A stretch of DNA of 8,822 nucleotides from an uncultured Eubacteriales bacterium (GTDB lineage: Bacteria; Bacillota; Clostridia; Monoglobales; Monoglobaceae): assembly GCA_958352815.1 (NCBI GenBank), contig CATWQA010000057.1, forward strand, positions 1 to 8,822, read 5' to 3'. Every line of letters begins with the position of its first letter. Within the stretch, counting starts at the first letter, position 1. Positions 1-7,366 of this stretch are shown piece by piece. The translations under genes and the position numbers were made by a program. Under the pieces are notes generated by a model. The model ran no database searches, was not told where the DNA came from, and saw only the letters and a program-made list of their open reading frames with translations.

Positions 1-25
1 TTCGGTCTTGTTCTGTTTGTCCGTT

Positions 26-93
26 AAGGGTGTGCGCTTGGCTTCGGCGAGGCGTTAGCCGAGCCGACTTGTATATAGCCAAGCGCACGCCTT
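26..93. repeat. Long imperfect inverted repeat with a nested inner hairpin
   Basis: The arms 26-43 and 77-93 pair over 17 positions: twelve consecutive Watson-Crick pairs nearest the loop, one G-T pair, two more G-C pairs, a bulged G at 28 and two A-T pairs. Inside the loop a second stem forms between 44-48 (TCGGC) and 58-62 (GCCGA). No T-run follows on either strand, so this is not a standard intrinsic terminator, although it lies just past the last gene of the minus-strand operon and could stop or stabilise its transcript. It could also be a dispersed palindromic repeat or a small MITE-like element. Only the structure is seen; the role is unknown. Confidence 0.6.
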
Positions 94-232
94 ACTGCCA
101 AAGGGTAATATATAAAAAACGATCCAAGAAATCATATAAGATTGTCACCGAGGGAAACCTATGCTAACGAATTGTCTGCTTATTCCCCGCAGCAATATCT
201 CCGTCTGTTCATCGCCGATGCTTCTCTTCCGT

Positions 233-1564
233 TCAGGTTAACTTAAATTTGTGGAAAGTAATACAGTTATTGTTGTGAAAATCGTCAGCGCCGTTAAAAG
301 CCGTGCGAATCACCGCATATGCCACGCCGTCCTCGATAAAAAAGGAAGGATATTGAACGCCGACGAGCTTAGCCGAATAATCGGATAAGTCTATGAGCGT
401 TTTCTCCTCTTTCCAGTGAAGAGCATCGTCGCTTACATACAGCACAAGCCGATTGCGATACGGTGAAGGATTACCCATCGCATAATATTTTTTGTCATGT
501 TTGATTATATGAAATTTAGTATACGCGGCAGCAAAATCCATTGTAGTAAAAAAGCGTAATTTGCCTGCGGGATTACTTTCATCAAGCGCCAGCACAACCG
601 CTTTGTCCTGGCTATGACGAAGAATATCAACTAAAGTACCGTCCGGCATTTCCACCATATTGCCCTCAATCGCGCCCCACGGAACGATCAAAGGATATTC
701 ATTCTGTTCTAATGCGAATAACGGCGTCCGCGCCCACTGCCCGATATCCATAAAGTCTGCATGTTCGTCTATGGAATATACCGCAGGCATAAATTTCCCT
801 TTACCCCAGGATCCGTATTCTATCGCGATATAAATTCTGCCATTATGTTTGACCACAGGCGTCGGCGCTTTATGATAGCCCATATTCATATATTGACCGA
901 TACCGCGGTCAAGCACGATACCGTGCCAGCTCTCACCGTTATCCAGGCTCTCCAAAATCTGCATATCGCCATATTCTTTCGATGCCGTAGCAATATAAAC
1001 TCGATTACCGACCGTAAATAATGTCGCCCACATGGACGGAAAAATATCCGTTACAAACTTCCATGTGTCACCGTCGTCAGTTGAGCGCAATAATGTGGAA
1101 AGGTTCATTCCCTGAGCAACGGCAAAATAGTCAAACGAAGCCAGCAGATCTCCGTTTTCGAGACGCACTATGGAAGGCGAGCCCAAATAAACTCCAGAAT
1201 AATCATATTGTTTGTCATCCGGATGGTTATATGCTATCACTTTGCCCGGATAATAGCCCGACCGAAACGGGCGGCGGTTACTCTGCCGTCCATCGTCAGT
1301 CTCCAGATAAAATGCACCGTCCCGTTCCTGTGCTACCCGAATAGAGCAGCGGTTCCCCTTAATGCGAATTTTTTCATACTTTACATAATCGTACGTAAGG
1401 AACACGGTACACGCATCATTATCCCGGTCGGCAAGATCGTACCACTCGAATTCCACGATATCGCCCTGCGGCGCGATACGCGTGATATACGGTCTGCCCT
1501 CCTGCCCGCCCCCGGGCACTAAAAAAGGTTTGTACCCGTAATCGGGCTGCGTTTTGAAATACAT
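233..1564 (-). CDS. Cytoplasmic sialidase-like six-bladed beta-propeller (BNR/Asp-box protein)
   Basis: This 443-residue protein looks like a glycoside hydrolase of the sialidase/neuraminidase fold. Two clear Asp boxes (S-x-D-x-G-x-x-W) lie at residues 161-168 and 206-213, with a degenerate one at 378-384 (SDDALHW). Other propeller landmarks are SPSIVRLENGDLLASFD (129-145), a candidate active-site Glu300 in the AIEGNMVEMPDG stretch, Arg316, and Arg370/372 before the last Asp box, all positions resembling sialidase active-site residues. The arginine of the N-terminal RIP motif is missing: the matching site reads LGSP (127-130), so activity on true sialic acid is doubtful. There is no signal peptide, so it should act in the cytoplasm on imported oligosaccharide. 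The ATG is chosen because AAGGAGAG precedes it by a few bases. It is the last gene of the operon, 114 bases after the nucleoside hydrolase. It may be a glycosidase of other specificity or a lyase. The fold is secure; the substrate is not. Confidence 0.8.
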   Translation of the reverse strand: MYFKTQPDYGYKPFLVPGGGQEGRPYITRIAPQGDIVEFEWYDLADRDNDACTVFLTYDYVKYEKIRIKGNRCSIRVAQERDGAFYLETDDGRQSNRRPFRSGYYPGKVIAYNHPDDKQYDYSGVYLGSPSIVRLENGDLLASFDYFAVAQGMNLSTLLRSTDDGDTWKFVTDIFPSMWATLFTVGNRVYIATASKEYGDMQILESLDNGESWHGIVLDRGIGQYMNMGYHKAPTPVVKHNGRIYIAIEYGSWGKGKFMPAVYSIDEHADFMDIGQWARTPLFALEQNEYPLIVPWGAIEGNMVEMPDGTLVDILRHSQDKAVVLALDESNPAGKLRFFTTMDFAAAYTKFHIIKHDKKYYAMGNPSPYRNRLVLYVSDDALHWKEEKTLIDLSDYSAKLVGVQYPSFFIEDGVAYAVIRTAFNGADDFHNNNCITFHKFKLT

Positions 1565-1678
1565 AGCTCTCTCCTTGTTTGAATTTATATATAGCGAAAC
1601 AGTTTCTCCATCCGTTATGAAAGAGTGGATATTTCCGGATGCATAGGTTACCGTTTTTTTGGTGTTTTATCGGCAGGT

Positions 1679-2557
1679 CTAATTGTTCCAAATCCGCATA
1701 AATTCTTGCAAAAAAGCCGTTTTATTAAAGTCTGACACATATCGAACAAACCGACCTTTTCCCGGTAATAGGACACCTGGACGATTGACTGTATCGATGG
1801 CAAAAGCGCCTTCGGTCAAGGTACAGAAATCTCCCTTTATCATACTGACTGCCAGCACGTCATGCAGTACAGGCAAAGATCCGTGATGCTCTTTTCTCCA
1901 TTTCCGAACCAGGCCTCCTACGTATCGGCAGAATTCATTTTTTGTCGCGTTCTCAATAACTGCGGACTGTTCCTCCGTTAACTGTGTTTGGGATGTAATC
2001 TCCACCCCAACGGCTACTAAATTCTTAGCTTGCGTAAAAACAGTCTGTGCACCGACAGGGTCACAGTAAATATTCCATTCAGGCGAAGCGCAACTGAAAT
2101 CCCCGCCCATTATGACGGTTTCTTTTACGCTTGACAAAGCTACTGGGTTTTTATTGATCGCCCTGGCAAGATTAGTCAGGGGACCGATGCCAAGCACAGT
2201 CAAAGCTTTGCCATATCGAGTACACGCTGCTATAATAAAATCCACAGCGTCCTCTTCTCCGTTCCGGTTGTCTGGAGAAAACTCGATTTCATCCAATTCG
2301 TCCGCATATTGATTGATTTCCTGACTTGCCGGTATTCGTCCGGTAAGCGGCATACCGTACCCGTAAAATACGGGTACGGACACACCTTTTAACGCACATA
2401 GTTTTTTGACTATTCCAGCCCTTTTATCCGTTTCTTTAAATACAGTCGTAACACCGACCAGTTCGAAACAATCCTGACTGAGCACATACGCCAATGCAAG
2501 CACATCGTCTATATCGTCACCAGGATCCGTATCGATCAAAATTTTGTACTTTTCCAA
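1679..2557 (-). CDS. Nucleoside hydrolase (inosine-uridine preferring family)
   Basis: This predicted 292-residue enzyme should hydrolyse the N-glycosidic bond of ribonucleosides, giving ribose and a base, using a bound calcium ion. The family's calcium/ribose aspartate cluster is at residues 9-18 (DTDPGDDIDD). GIGPLTNLA follows at 123-131, MGG at 150-152, EWNIYCDP at 160-167 and the C-terminal HD pair at 232-233. The aspartate cluster has two more residues than the classic DxDPGxDD form. The usual TTVxGN asparagine is replaced by TTVFKETDKRA, so this is a divergent subfamily and its substrate may not be a common nucleoside. The start is TTG at 2557: it sits 22 bases after the lipoprotein stop, has AGGGCG five bases upstream and begins the conserved domain at once. 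A longer reading frame extends to 2680 but only by overlapping the lipoprotein coding end with unrelated sequence. There is no signal peptide, so it is cytoplasmic. Confidence 0.85.
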   Translation of the reverse strand: MEKYKILIDTDPGDDIDDVLALAYVLSQDCFELVGVTTVFKETDKRAGIVKKLCALKGVSVPVFYGYGMPLTGRIPASQEINQYADELDEIEFSPDNRNGEEDAVDFIIAACTRYGKALTVLGIGPLTNLARAINKNPVALSSVKETVIMGGDFSCASPEWNIYCDPVGAQTVFTQAKNLVAVGVEITSQTQLTEEQSAVIENATKNEFCRYVGGLVRKWRKEHHGSLPVLHDVLAVSMIKGDFCTLTEGAFAIDTVNRPGVLLPGKGRFVRYVSDFNKTAFLQEFMRIWNN

Positions 2558-2562
2558 TTTTT

Positions 2563-2568
2563 CGCCCT
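2563..2568 (-). promoter_or_regulatory. Ribosome binding site setting a TTG start for the nucleoside hydrolase
   Basis: On the minus strand AGGGCG lies five bases before TTG at 2557-2555. No ATG or GTG gives a sensible start near the conserved DTDPGDD motif, so this site decides the start. Translation may also be helped by coupling to the lipoprotein gene, whose stop codon lies just upstream. Confidence 0.55.
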
Positions 2569-2579
2569 GATTTTCTGTA

Positions 2580-5138
2580 TCAATATTCAGTCTGCGTAAG
2601 CGACACGGAACTATAAATCGTACAAGGGAAATCCGCAGCCGTACCGCCCACCAGGTTTCCGAAACCGCACACATTGTCATTCTCCAACAATGCCTTTGCT
2701 ACTGCGCCTATTCCTCCGCTCGTCCCGCTTATCTCCGCTCCCGCTATCGGACTGCTTATCCCTTCCTCCGTTATTTCCGCTATCTCTTTCCGCGCCAGCG
2801 TTTCTCTGCCTTCTGCATCCCTTTCGCTCATGTATATCTTTATCGCTGCTCCGCTCCTTTCTATCTCTATCCTCTTTATTACGTCCCCGTGGTTGGCTCC
2901 GGTCAGCCCCGTTATCCCTACCTTCTTGACCGTCGTCCGGTTCTCTGCCACCCCTTGCGTCGGCGTCGTGTAATAGTTTATACATATCCCGTCGTTCTCC
3001 GCAAACTGTCCTACATACAGATAGTTGCTCCCGTCGCTTATCGTCAGTCCCGCCTGGTAGTACGTCGACGCGCTGAAATCCACATCCGCTCCAAACGTAT
3101 ATCCTCCATGCATTACCGTGTTCATATACACTTGGTTCCGATGCCTTTGATCCTGCTTACCCACGTTGTTGTACAACATTTCCGTCTGCACTGCGTAGGC
3201 ATACGCTCCCTCTTTCATAAATCCGCTCCCCTCGCCTATGTACGTGTATACCGCAGCGTTGCCGACCATTGCTCCGTTTACCTCTATCCCATTCAGTCTC
3301 TGCCCGCCTAACGTAACGGCTCTCGTTCCGCTGAACAGGCTCAGCCCTTCCACAAGCGCCTGCCCTCGCGTCAGATCCGTCGTCACAAAATAACTCTCGA
3401 ACAGCATATTGTTGCTGCCGTTTGCATTATACATCCCGCCGAACCCTACGGCATGCTCCCGTCCTTCTACCAGCATTTCAGACAGCAGCTCTTTCATCCC
3501 CTGCTCGCTGAACCCGTTCCCGTCGTTGTTAACATCCGAGTAGGTATATTCCGCCCCTTCCCATAACGCTTCCACTCCGTCTGTCGCACTCAACCGCAGC
3601 ACCGCTTGCCCTTCGAGCGATACGGTCAGCGTTTCTCCCTCCCGCATCACACTCATGAACCGATATCCGCGGTTTTCCTCTATATCCTGAAAATTAATGC
3701 CATACCCTGTACATGTCACAAACCGGTTATCCCAGTACTTCCCGTCCATTACGCGGAATCCGTCGTCCAGCATATATATACCCAGCTGATACGTCCCGTC
3801 GTTTACTACTATTCCGGCTATCCTTTGTCCCCAGTCCGCCAGCACTATATTGTCGGTCCGTACCTTTAACACTATGTTGGCTCCCGCCACATAGCTGTCC
3901 GATGCGAATCCGTTAAAGTACACCGGCGTATCGCTGTTCCCCGGCAGCTGTATGCTTCCTTCCGCTGTGTTCCTTACCCATGCGCCGGTTCCCTTCCTTC
4001 CCGTTACATACTCGACGCCTGCGTCTATCTCCTCGTATCCGGCGCCGGTCACCGCTGTACCATTCGGCGCTGCCGATCCGAAATCCATTGTCTTCGCTTC
4101 GATCGTGCCCAGTTCCGCCCCCGCCTCCGTTACCGTCACTTCTTGCTCTATCGTCTTGTATCCCGCCACTCGGACCGTCAGCTTGTATTCTCCTGTTACG
4201 GCTCGTCCGCTTATCTGCCCGTTCTCTATTCCGAGAGCATATTCTTGTTCACTCTCCATACACTTCAGTACTGCTGTCATGTTCCCCGCATGTGCCGTAT
4301 CGTAAGCTGCCGTAACAACCCCGTTCACTTCGTACAGCCGGTTATAGTAAAGACAAAGTTTCGTTGAGCCATCCCCCGCTATCACCGCTTCCGTGACGCT
4401 CAGTCTATCCATCAAAAGATACTCGTCCTCTAAAAACGACAATGCATCTATATCGGCATAAACTCGGCTGCCAGTACACCCATTATCATATGTTTTACAT
4501 AGCTCTTCAACTTTTACATATTCATTGCCATGTTCCGAAATATAAACTTCTAGTGCATACGGAATATCCGTTTTCTGAATCCATATTGCTTCAATATATT
4601 GAGATTTTTGAACTTTTGTCGTAAAATCGTAATCCCATCCGCCAAAGTCATAGCCAACCCGCGACGGTATCACATCGGGCTCGACCGCCAGACTGCCCTC
4701 TTCCACCTTCTGTTCCGGAATTTCTCCTTCGCCGCCCGCCAGATCGAACAGTAAGGTAAAAATCTTATTCCTGTGCACCACCAGTTCGTGAACTTCGAGT
4801 GTATTCGCCGCCGTGACCGTAACAAAAAAAATGTTGTCGCCCGGGGCAAGCGTTACTTCTCCCGTAACCTTATCCTTACCGTTCAAGTCATGACTGATGA
4901 CAAATTCATAGCCTTCCGCGACATGTATAATCGGGTACAAATCAAACATAGCAACATCGTGAGATACCGTAAGGATATCTTTATTGCCTGAGGATTGCGC
5001 ACCTGTGACCGAATAGGAACTCTCCGTCGGCTCAGGTACGGTATCCTTGTCCGCACAACAGCAGCAAATGGCTGCGATCAGAAACAGCGTCAACGGAATT
5101 GTTGTTATGTAACTGAAAAATTTTAATACGGTTTTCAT
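2580..5138 (-). CDS. Multidomain secreted lipoprotein with Ig-like, InlB-type and tandem lectin-like modules
   Basis: This 852-residue protein is probably a surface-anchored glycan-binding protein. Residues 1-28 form a signal peptide: a short basic start, a hydrophobic core (about 11-24) and four cysteines at 25-28, one of which could be lipidated, although the lipobox is not canonical. Next come a cadherin-like beta-sandwich (about 60-124; L-A-P-G-D-N then V-x-V-x-A), an InlB/Listeria-Bacteroides repeat (127-187; FDLAGGEG, GYDFGGWDYDF), a MucBP-like repeat (193-266; GDGSTKLCLYYNR), and a carboxypeptidase-regulatory-like segment (about 270-348; GEYKLTVRVAGYKTIEQEV). The C-terminal 500 residues hold two similar concanavalin-like modules (about 352-590 and 597-851) that share AG-[IL]-x-x-x-DG-[TS] and GFG landmarks. 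No LPXTG anchor or catalytic domain is seen. The ATG at 5138 is chosen over the in-frame start at 5246 because AGGGGAAG precedes it and the signal peptide begins there. It lies 34 bases after the aldolase gene in the same operon. Confidence 0.8.
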   Translation of the reverse strand: MKTVLKFFSYITTIPLTLFLIAAICCCCADKDTVPEPTESSYSVTGAQSSGNKDILTVSHDVAMFDLYPIIHVAEGYEFVISHDLNGKDKVTGEVTLAPGDNIFFVTVTAANTLEVHELVVHRNKIFTLLFDLAGGEGEIPEQKVEEGSLAVEPDVIPSRVGYDFGGWDYDFTTKVQKSQYIEAIWIQKTDIPYALEVYISEHGNEYVKVEELCKTYDNGCTGSRVYADIDALSFLEDEYLLMDRLSVTEAVIAGDGSTKLCLYYNRLYEVNGVVTAAYDTAHAGNMTAVLKCMESEQEYALGIENGQISGRAVTGEYKLTVRVAGYKTIEQEVTVTEAGAELGTIEAKTMDFGSAAPNGTAVTGAGYEEIDAGVEYVTGRKGTGAWVRNTAEGSIQLPGNSDTPVYFNGFASDSYVAGANIVLKVRTDNIVLADWGQRIAGIVVNDGTYQLGIYMLDDGFRVMDGKYWDNRFVTCTGYGINFQDIEENRGYRFMSVMREGETLTVSLEGQAVLRLSATDGVEALWEGAEYTYSDVNNDGNGFSEQGMKELLSEMLVEGREHAVGFGGMYNANGSNNMLFESYFVTTDLTRGQALVEGLSLFSGTRAVTLGGQRLNGIEVNGAMVGNAAVYTYIGEGSGFMKEGAYAYAVQTEMLYNNVGKQDQRHRNQVYMNTVMHGGYTFGADVDFSASTYYQAGLTISDGSNYLYVGQFAENDGICINYYTTPTQGVAENRTTVKKVGITGLTGANHGDVIKRIEIERSGAAIKIYMSERDAEGRETLARKEIAEITEEGISSPIAGAEISGTSGGIGAVAKALLENDNVCGFGNLVGGTAADFPCTIYSSVSLTQTEY

Positions 5139-5172
5139 ATCTCTTCCCCTATAACAAGAAGTAACGGTATTG

Positions 5173-6147
5173 TCAGGTCGCTTCTGACAAAAAATTATTT
5201 TCATACCGCGCGGACATCCGATATTCCGGCGGCAAATTTTCAACAAATTTCCTGTTAATCGAATTAATCTGGCCGACTATTATCTTCTGATAATCGCTGA
5301 GTGAGGCGATGTTGGTTTTCCTGCATTCCAGCGTAGTATCTATACCGGAAAGTGCAAGCGAATACTTACCGGTTGCCGGATAATTTTCGTTTTCCATATG
5401 TGCAATCATGCTTATCTGTTCAGCGACGCTTTCAGCCTCGGAAGAACGTATGTTATTACAGAGCCAAACAAGCATATCCGGAATAAAATTTCCGAGAATT
5501 CCGGAATAGCCTGCAGCTCCGCGCAATAAGGAGTAATATAGCGTTTGTCCGTTCGCATTAAAAATCATCATATCGCTGTTTCGGGCACACTGTAATCTAT
5601 CCGAAATAATACCGGGATCGCAACATGTATCTTTGAAAAAGCTGAAACGTCCGGATTTTGCACACCAATCGATCAGTTTAGCAGACAAAAGGCGTTTATA
5701 CGGCGCCGGACATTCGTAAAGTCCGAGGCTGACAGCCGGATCTATGCGCGACAGCAATCTCTCCATATTTTCTTTCCAAACTTCGTCGCCTTGATTATAC
5801 ATGTCAAGCCGGTTTGTTGTCAAAACGACTACATCAGCGCCGCTCTGCGCCATACATCCGATTTCTTCCGCCTGATCGTCAAGATCTGCCGAGACGTGCC
5901 CGCCGGTTACAACGTTCATTGTCCCGCCAGTATACTCTTTGGCGTATTCTACCACAAATTTCGCCAATTCGCTCCTTTCCCTCAGACTTAAATACTGCAT
6001 CTCGCTGGACTGACAGACCGCAAAAATGCCGACACAACCGGCGTCGGCATAAAAGCGGATAATCTGTTTTACTGCTTTATAATCGATTGCACCGTCGCGA
6101 AACGGAGTAATCATAGTAGGATAAACGCCACAGGCAATTTTTTTCAT
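5173..6147 (-). CDS. Class I aldolase, dihydrodipicolinate synthase / N-acetylneuraminate lyase superfamily
   Basis: This 324-residue TIM-barrel aldolase should cleave or form a carbon-carbon bond at a 2-keto acid through a lysine Schiff base. The Schiff-base lysine is K172 in FFKDTCCD, and the catalytic tyrosine is Y144 in LYECP. The substrate-carboxylate loop, normally GxxGE, reads CQSSE at 45-49. By my alignment the Asp-Glu pair that binds the glycerol tail in E. coli NanA (residues 191-192, from memory) falls on G200-Q201. It is therefore probably not a canonical N-acetylneuraminate lyase, nor DapA. It is the first gene of the operon, and the next gene follows after 34 bases. The ATG at 6147 is preferred over the in-frame TTG at 6186: the promoter's -10 box lies between the two, so the TTG would be upstream of the transcript start. 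The ATG has its own GGGGAGGG site. The superfamily is secure; the substrate is open. Confidence 0.88.
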   Translation of the reverse strand: MKKIACGVYPTMITPFRDGAIDYKAVKQIIRFYADAGCVGIFAVCQSSEMQYLSLRERSELAKFVVEYAKEYTGGTMNVVTGGHVSADLDDQAEEIGCMAQSGADVVVLTTNRLDMYNQGDEVWKENMERLLSRIDPAVSLGLYECPAPYKRLLSAKLIDWCAKSGRFSFFKDTCCDPGIISDRLQCARNSDMMIFNANGQTLYYSLLRGAAGYSGILGNFIPDMLVWLCNNIRSSEAESVAEQISMIAHMENENYPATGKYSLALSGIDTTLECRKTNIASLSDYQKIIVGQINSINRKFVENLPPEYRMSARYENNFLSEAT

Positions 6148-6174
6148 TATGCCCTCCCCGAAAATTCTACTATA

Positions 6175-6203
6175 ATTATAAAACAATCAATTCCTCCTTT
6201 CAA
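6175..6203 (-). promoter_or_regulatory. Near-consensus SigA promoter of the aldolase-lipoprotein-hydrolase-propeller operon
   Basis: On the minus strand TTGAAA (6203-6198) and TATAAT (6180-6175) are separated by exactly 17 bases. The expected transcript start is near 6168, giving a leader of about 20 bases that carries only the GGGGAGGG ribosome binding site before the ATG at 6147. An AAAGGAGG sequence inside the spacer resembles a ribosome binding site but should not be transcribed. Confidence 0.75.
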
Positions 6204-6239
6204 TGGGATAATGTGACACGCACATGTCATTTTGGGACA
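6204..6239. promoter_or_regulatory. Candidate operator: inverted repeat inside a direct repeat, upstream of the -35 box
   Basis: TGACA (6214-6218) and TGTCA (6225-6229) form an inverted repeat with a six-base gap. A direct repeat flanks it: TGGGATA (6204-6210) and TGGGACA (6233-6239), 29 bases apart, symmetric around the inverted repeat. The centre is about 54 bases upstream of the predicted transcript start, a usual place for an activator of the AraC type, and the block lies between the AraC-family gene and its likely target. Which repeat is the binding site is not known. Confidence 0.45.
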
Positions 6240-7111
6240 TTATTTGTCTTTAATAGATTCACGGAATTCTTTGGGAGATGCGCCGCTATAAGCTTTAAAT
6301 GCCTTAGAAAAAGTAAACCCGTCGCTATATCCGACATTCGCAGAAATTTCTTCAAGTGTCATATTCGTGTCCAACAGAAGCTTTTCTGCCTTAATAAGTC
6401 GGAGCTTCTTATAGTAATTTGCAGGCGAAATACCGGTACATGACTGGAAAATTCGTGTAAAATGTCGTTTGGACAACATAAACTCCTCGGCTATTTCTGT
6501 CACCGAGCAACGCATTGACAGGTTGTCGCTCATATAGGTTATTGCTTGTTGAACCAAGTCATCGTTTTTAACTGAATACTATCCTTGGTGATTTTAGCCG
6601 TGTCGAGAACAAGGGCTTCCATTTCATAAAATATGGTCGCAAGCGTGGCTTTTATCACATCTATATGATTGCCCGAAGTATTTCCAAGACAGCACTCTAT
6701 GGTATCTATACAGTTTTCCATAACCTTTGAAGCTGCAACGGCTCCTATTTTAATGCTTAATGCACACAATTCGTCTATGCTTGCCATCGCATCTTTATCG
6801 GTCGCCGAGATGCGCACGCCCCAAACAAATTTTTTAAAATCATCGCTTTGCCTGACACACGTGTGGTGACAATACGGCGGTGTTATAATAAACATGTTGG
6901 GACGTAATATATAAGGAACACCGCATACGTCCAAAATTCCGTCACCGTCAAGACAGTAATGTATTTCAAAAAAAGAATGATTGTGTTGAGATTTGATAAA
7001 TGGCTGCGGATTCTGATAAACCCTGCACCAATATGTTTCAAAAGTAAATTTGTCGACAGTAAGGTTTAATAAAAGTGTGGGTAATCTGTAAATATCTTTA
7101 TATTTTTTCAT
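6240..7111 (-). pseudogene. AraC-family transcriptional regulator split by a one-base frameshift
   Basis: The 5' part (start ATG at 7111) encodes 190 residues with an AraC-type cupin sensor domain: HNHSFFEIHYCLDGDG at 43-58 and a P-N-M-F-I-I-T-P-P-x-x-H stretch at 71-82. It then runs out of frame and stops near 6540. The AraC helix-turn-helix pair continues in another frame to 6240: SVTEIAEEFMLSKRHFTRIF, then MTLEEISANVGYSDGFTFSKAF. Adding one A to the five-A run at 6565-6569 joins the two parts into a normal 290-residue regulator. The DNA-binding part has no credible start of its own: its only one is a TTG at 6557 without a ribosome binding site. The break is therefore either an inactivating mutation or a homopolymer read error. 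The gene sits just upstream of the aldolase operon in the same direction and is its natural regulator. The ATG at 7111 has AAGGAAAG about 12 bases upstream, a little far; upstream in-frame starts are possible. Confidence 0.85.
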
Positions 7112-7242
7112 ATTTCGTAGATCTTTCCTTTTCGTGATCTGACTCCTTCCGTCATGCATATAACCCAATACTTACTTTTTTACACCTGAAACAAGGCACC
7201 AATGACAATTCTATACATCATCGCACCCCGTCGCGATTAAAT

Positions 7243-7271
7243 ATTATAATAAGTTGCCTTGACTATGGAAA
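7243..7271 (-). promoter_or_regulatory. Probable SigA promoter of the AraC-family gene
   Basis: On the minus strand TTTCCA (7271-7266) and TATAAT (7248-7243) have a 17-base spacer. The -10 box is perfect and the -35 box matches four of six positions. Transcription would start near 7236, leaving a leader of about 125 bases before the ATG at 7111. A small stem (ATCGC with GCGAT, about 7218-7236) lies at the start of that leader. Confidence 0.5.
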
Positions 7272-7320
7272 ACTATTTTATTCGTCATCAATTGCCTTAT
7301 CCCGATACATTCATCTTTCC

Positions 7321-7349
7321 TGCACAGATATTACACATAAGGATATTAT
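7321..7349 (+). promoter_or_regulatory. Possible promoter of the vsr pseudogene
   Basis: TGCACA (7321-7326), a 17-base spacer and TATTAT (7344-7349) lie just upstream of a ribosome-binding-like AAGG (7359-7362) and the ATG at 7367. The -35 box is weak (four of six). It diverges from the AraC promoter, about 50 bases away. Confidence 0.35.
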
Positions 7350-7366
7350 AGTATTGTTAAGGCTAA

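Noticed and set aside
20..93. Integron attC recombination site
   Set aside because: The region is structured, but the conserved RYYYAAC and GTTRRRY cores are not present at the ends and no integrase is seen.
1419..1691. Minus-strand 90-residue frame between the nucleoside hydrolase and the propeller gene
   Set aside because: It overlaps the start of the propeller gene in another frame, has no recognisable domain and no good ribosome binding site.
2674..4315. Several long plus-strand reading frames opposite the lipoprotein gene
   Set aside because: They are low-complexity (Ser/Pro/Leu-rich), lack ribosome binding sites and family motifs, and are explained by the strongly purine-rich coding strand of the lipoprotein.
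5173..6147. Calling the aldolase nanA or dapA
   Set aside because: Key substrate-binding residues of both enzymes are changed, so only the superfamily is supported.
6539..6575. Programmed -1 ribosomal frameshift joining the two AraC parts
   Set aside because: The run is only five As and does not make a standard slippery heptamer in the reading frame, and AraC regulators are not known to use one; mutation or a read error is simpler.
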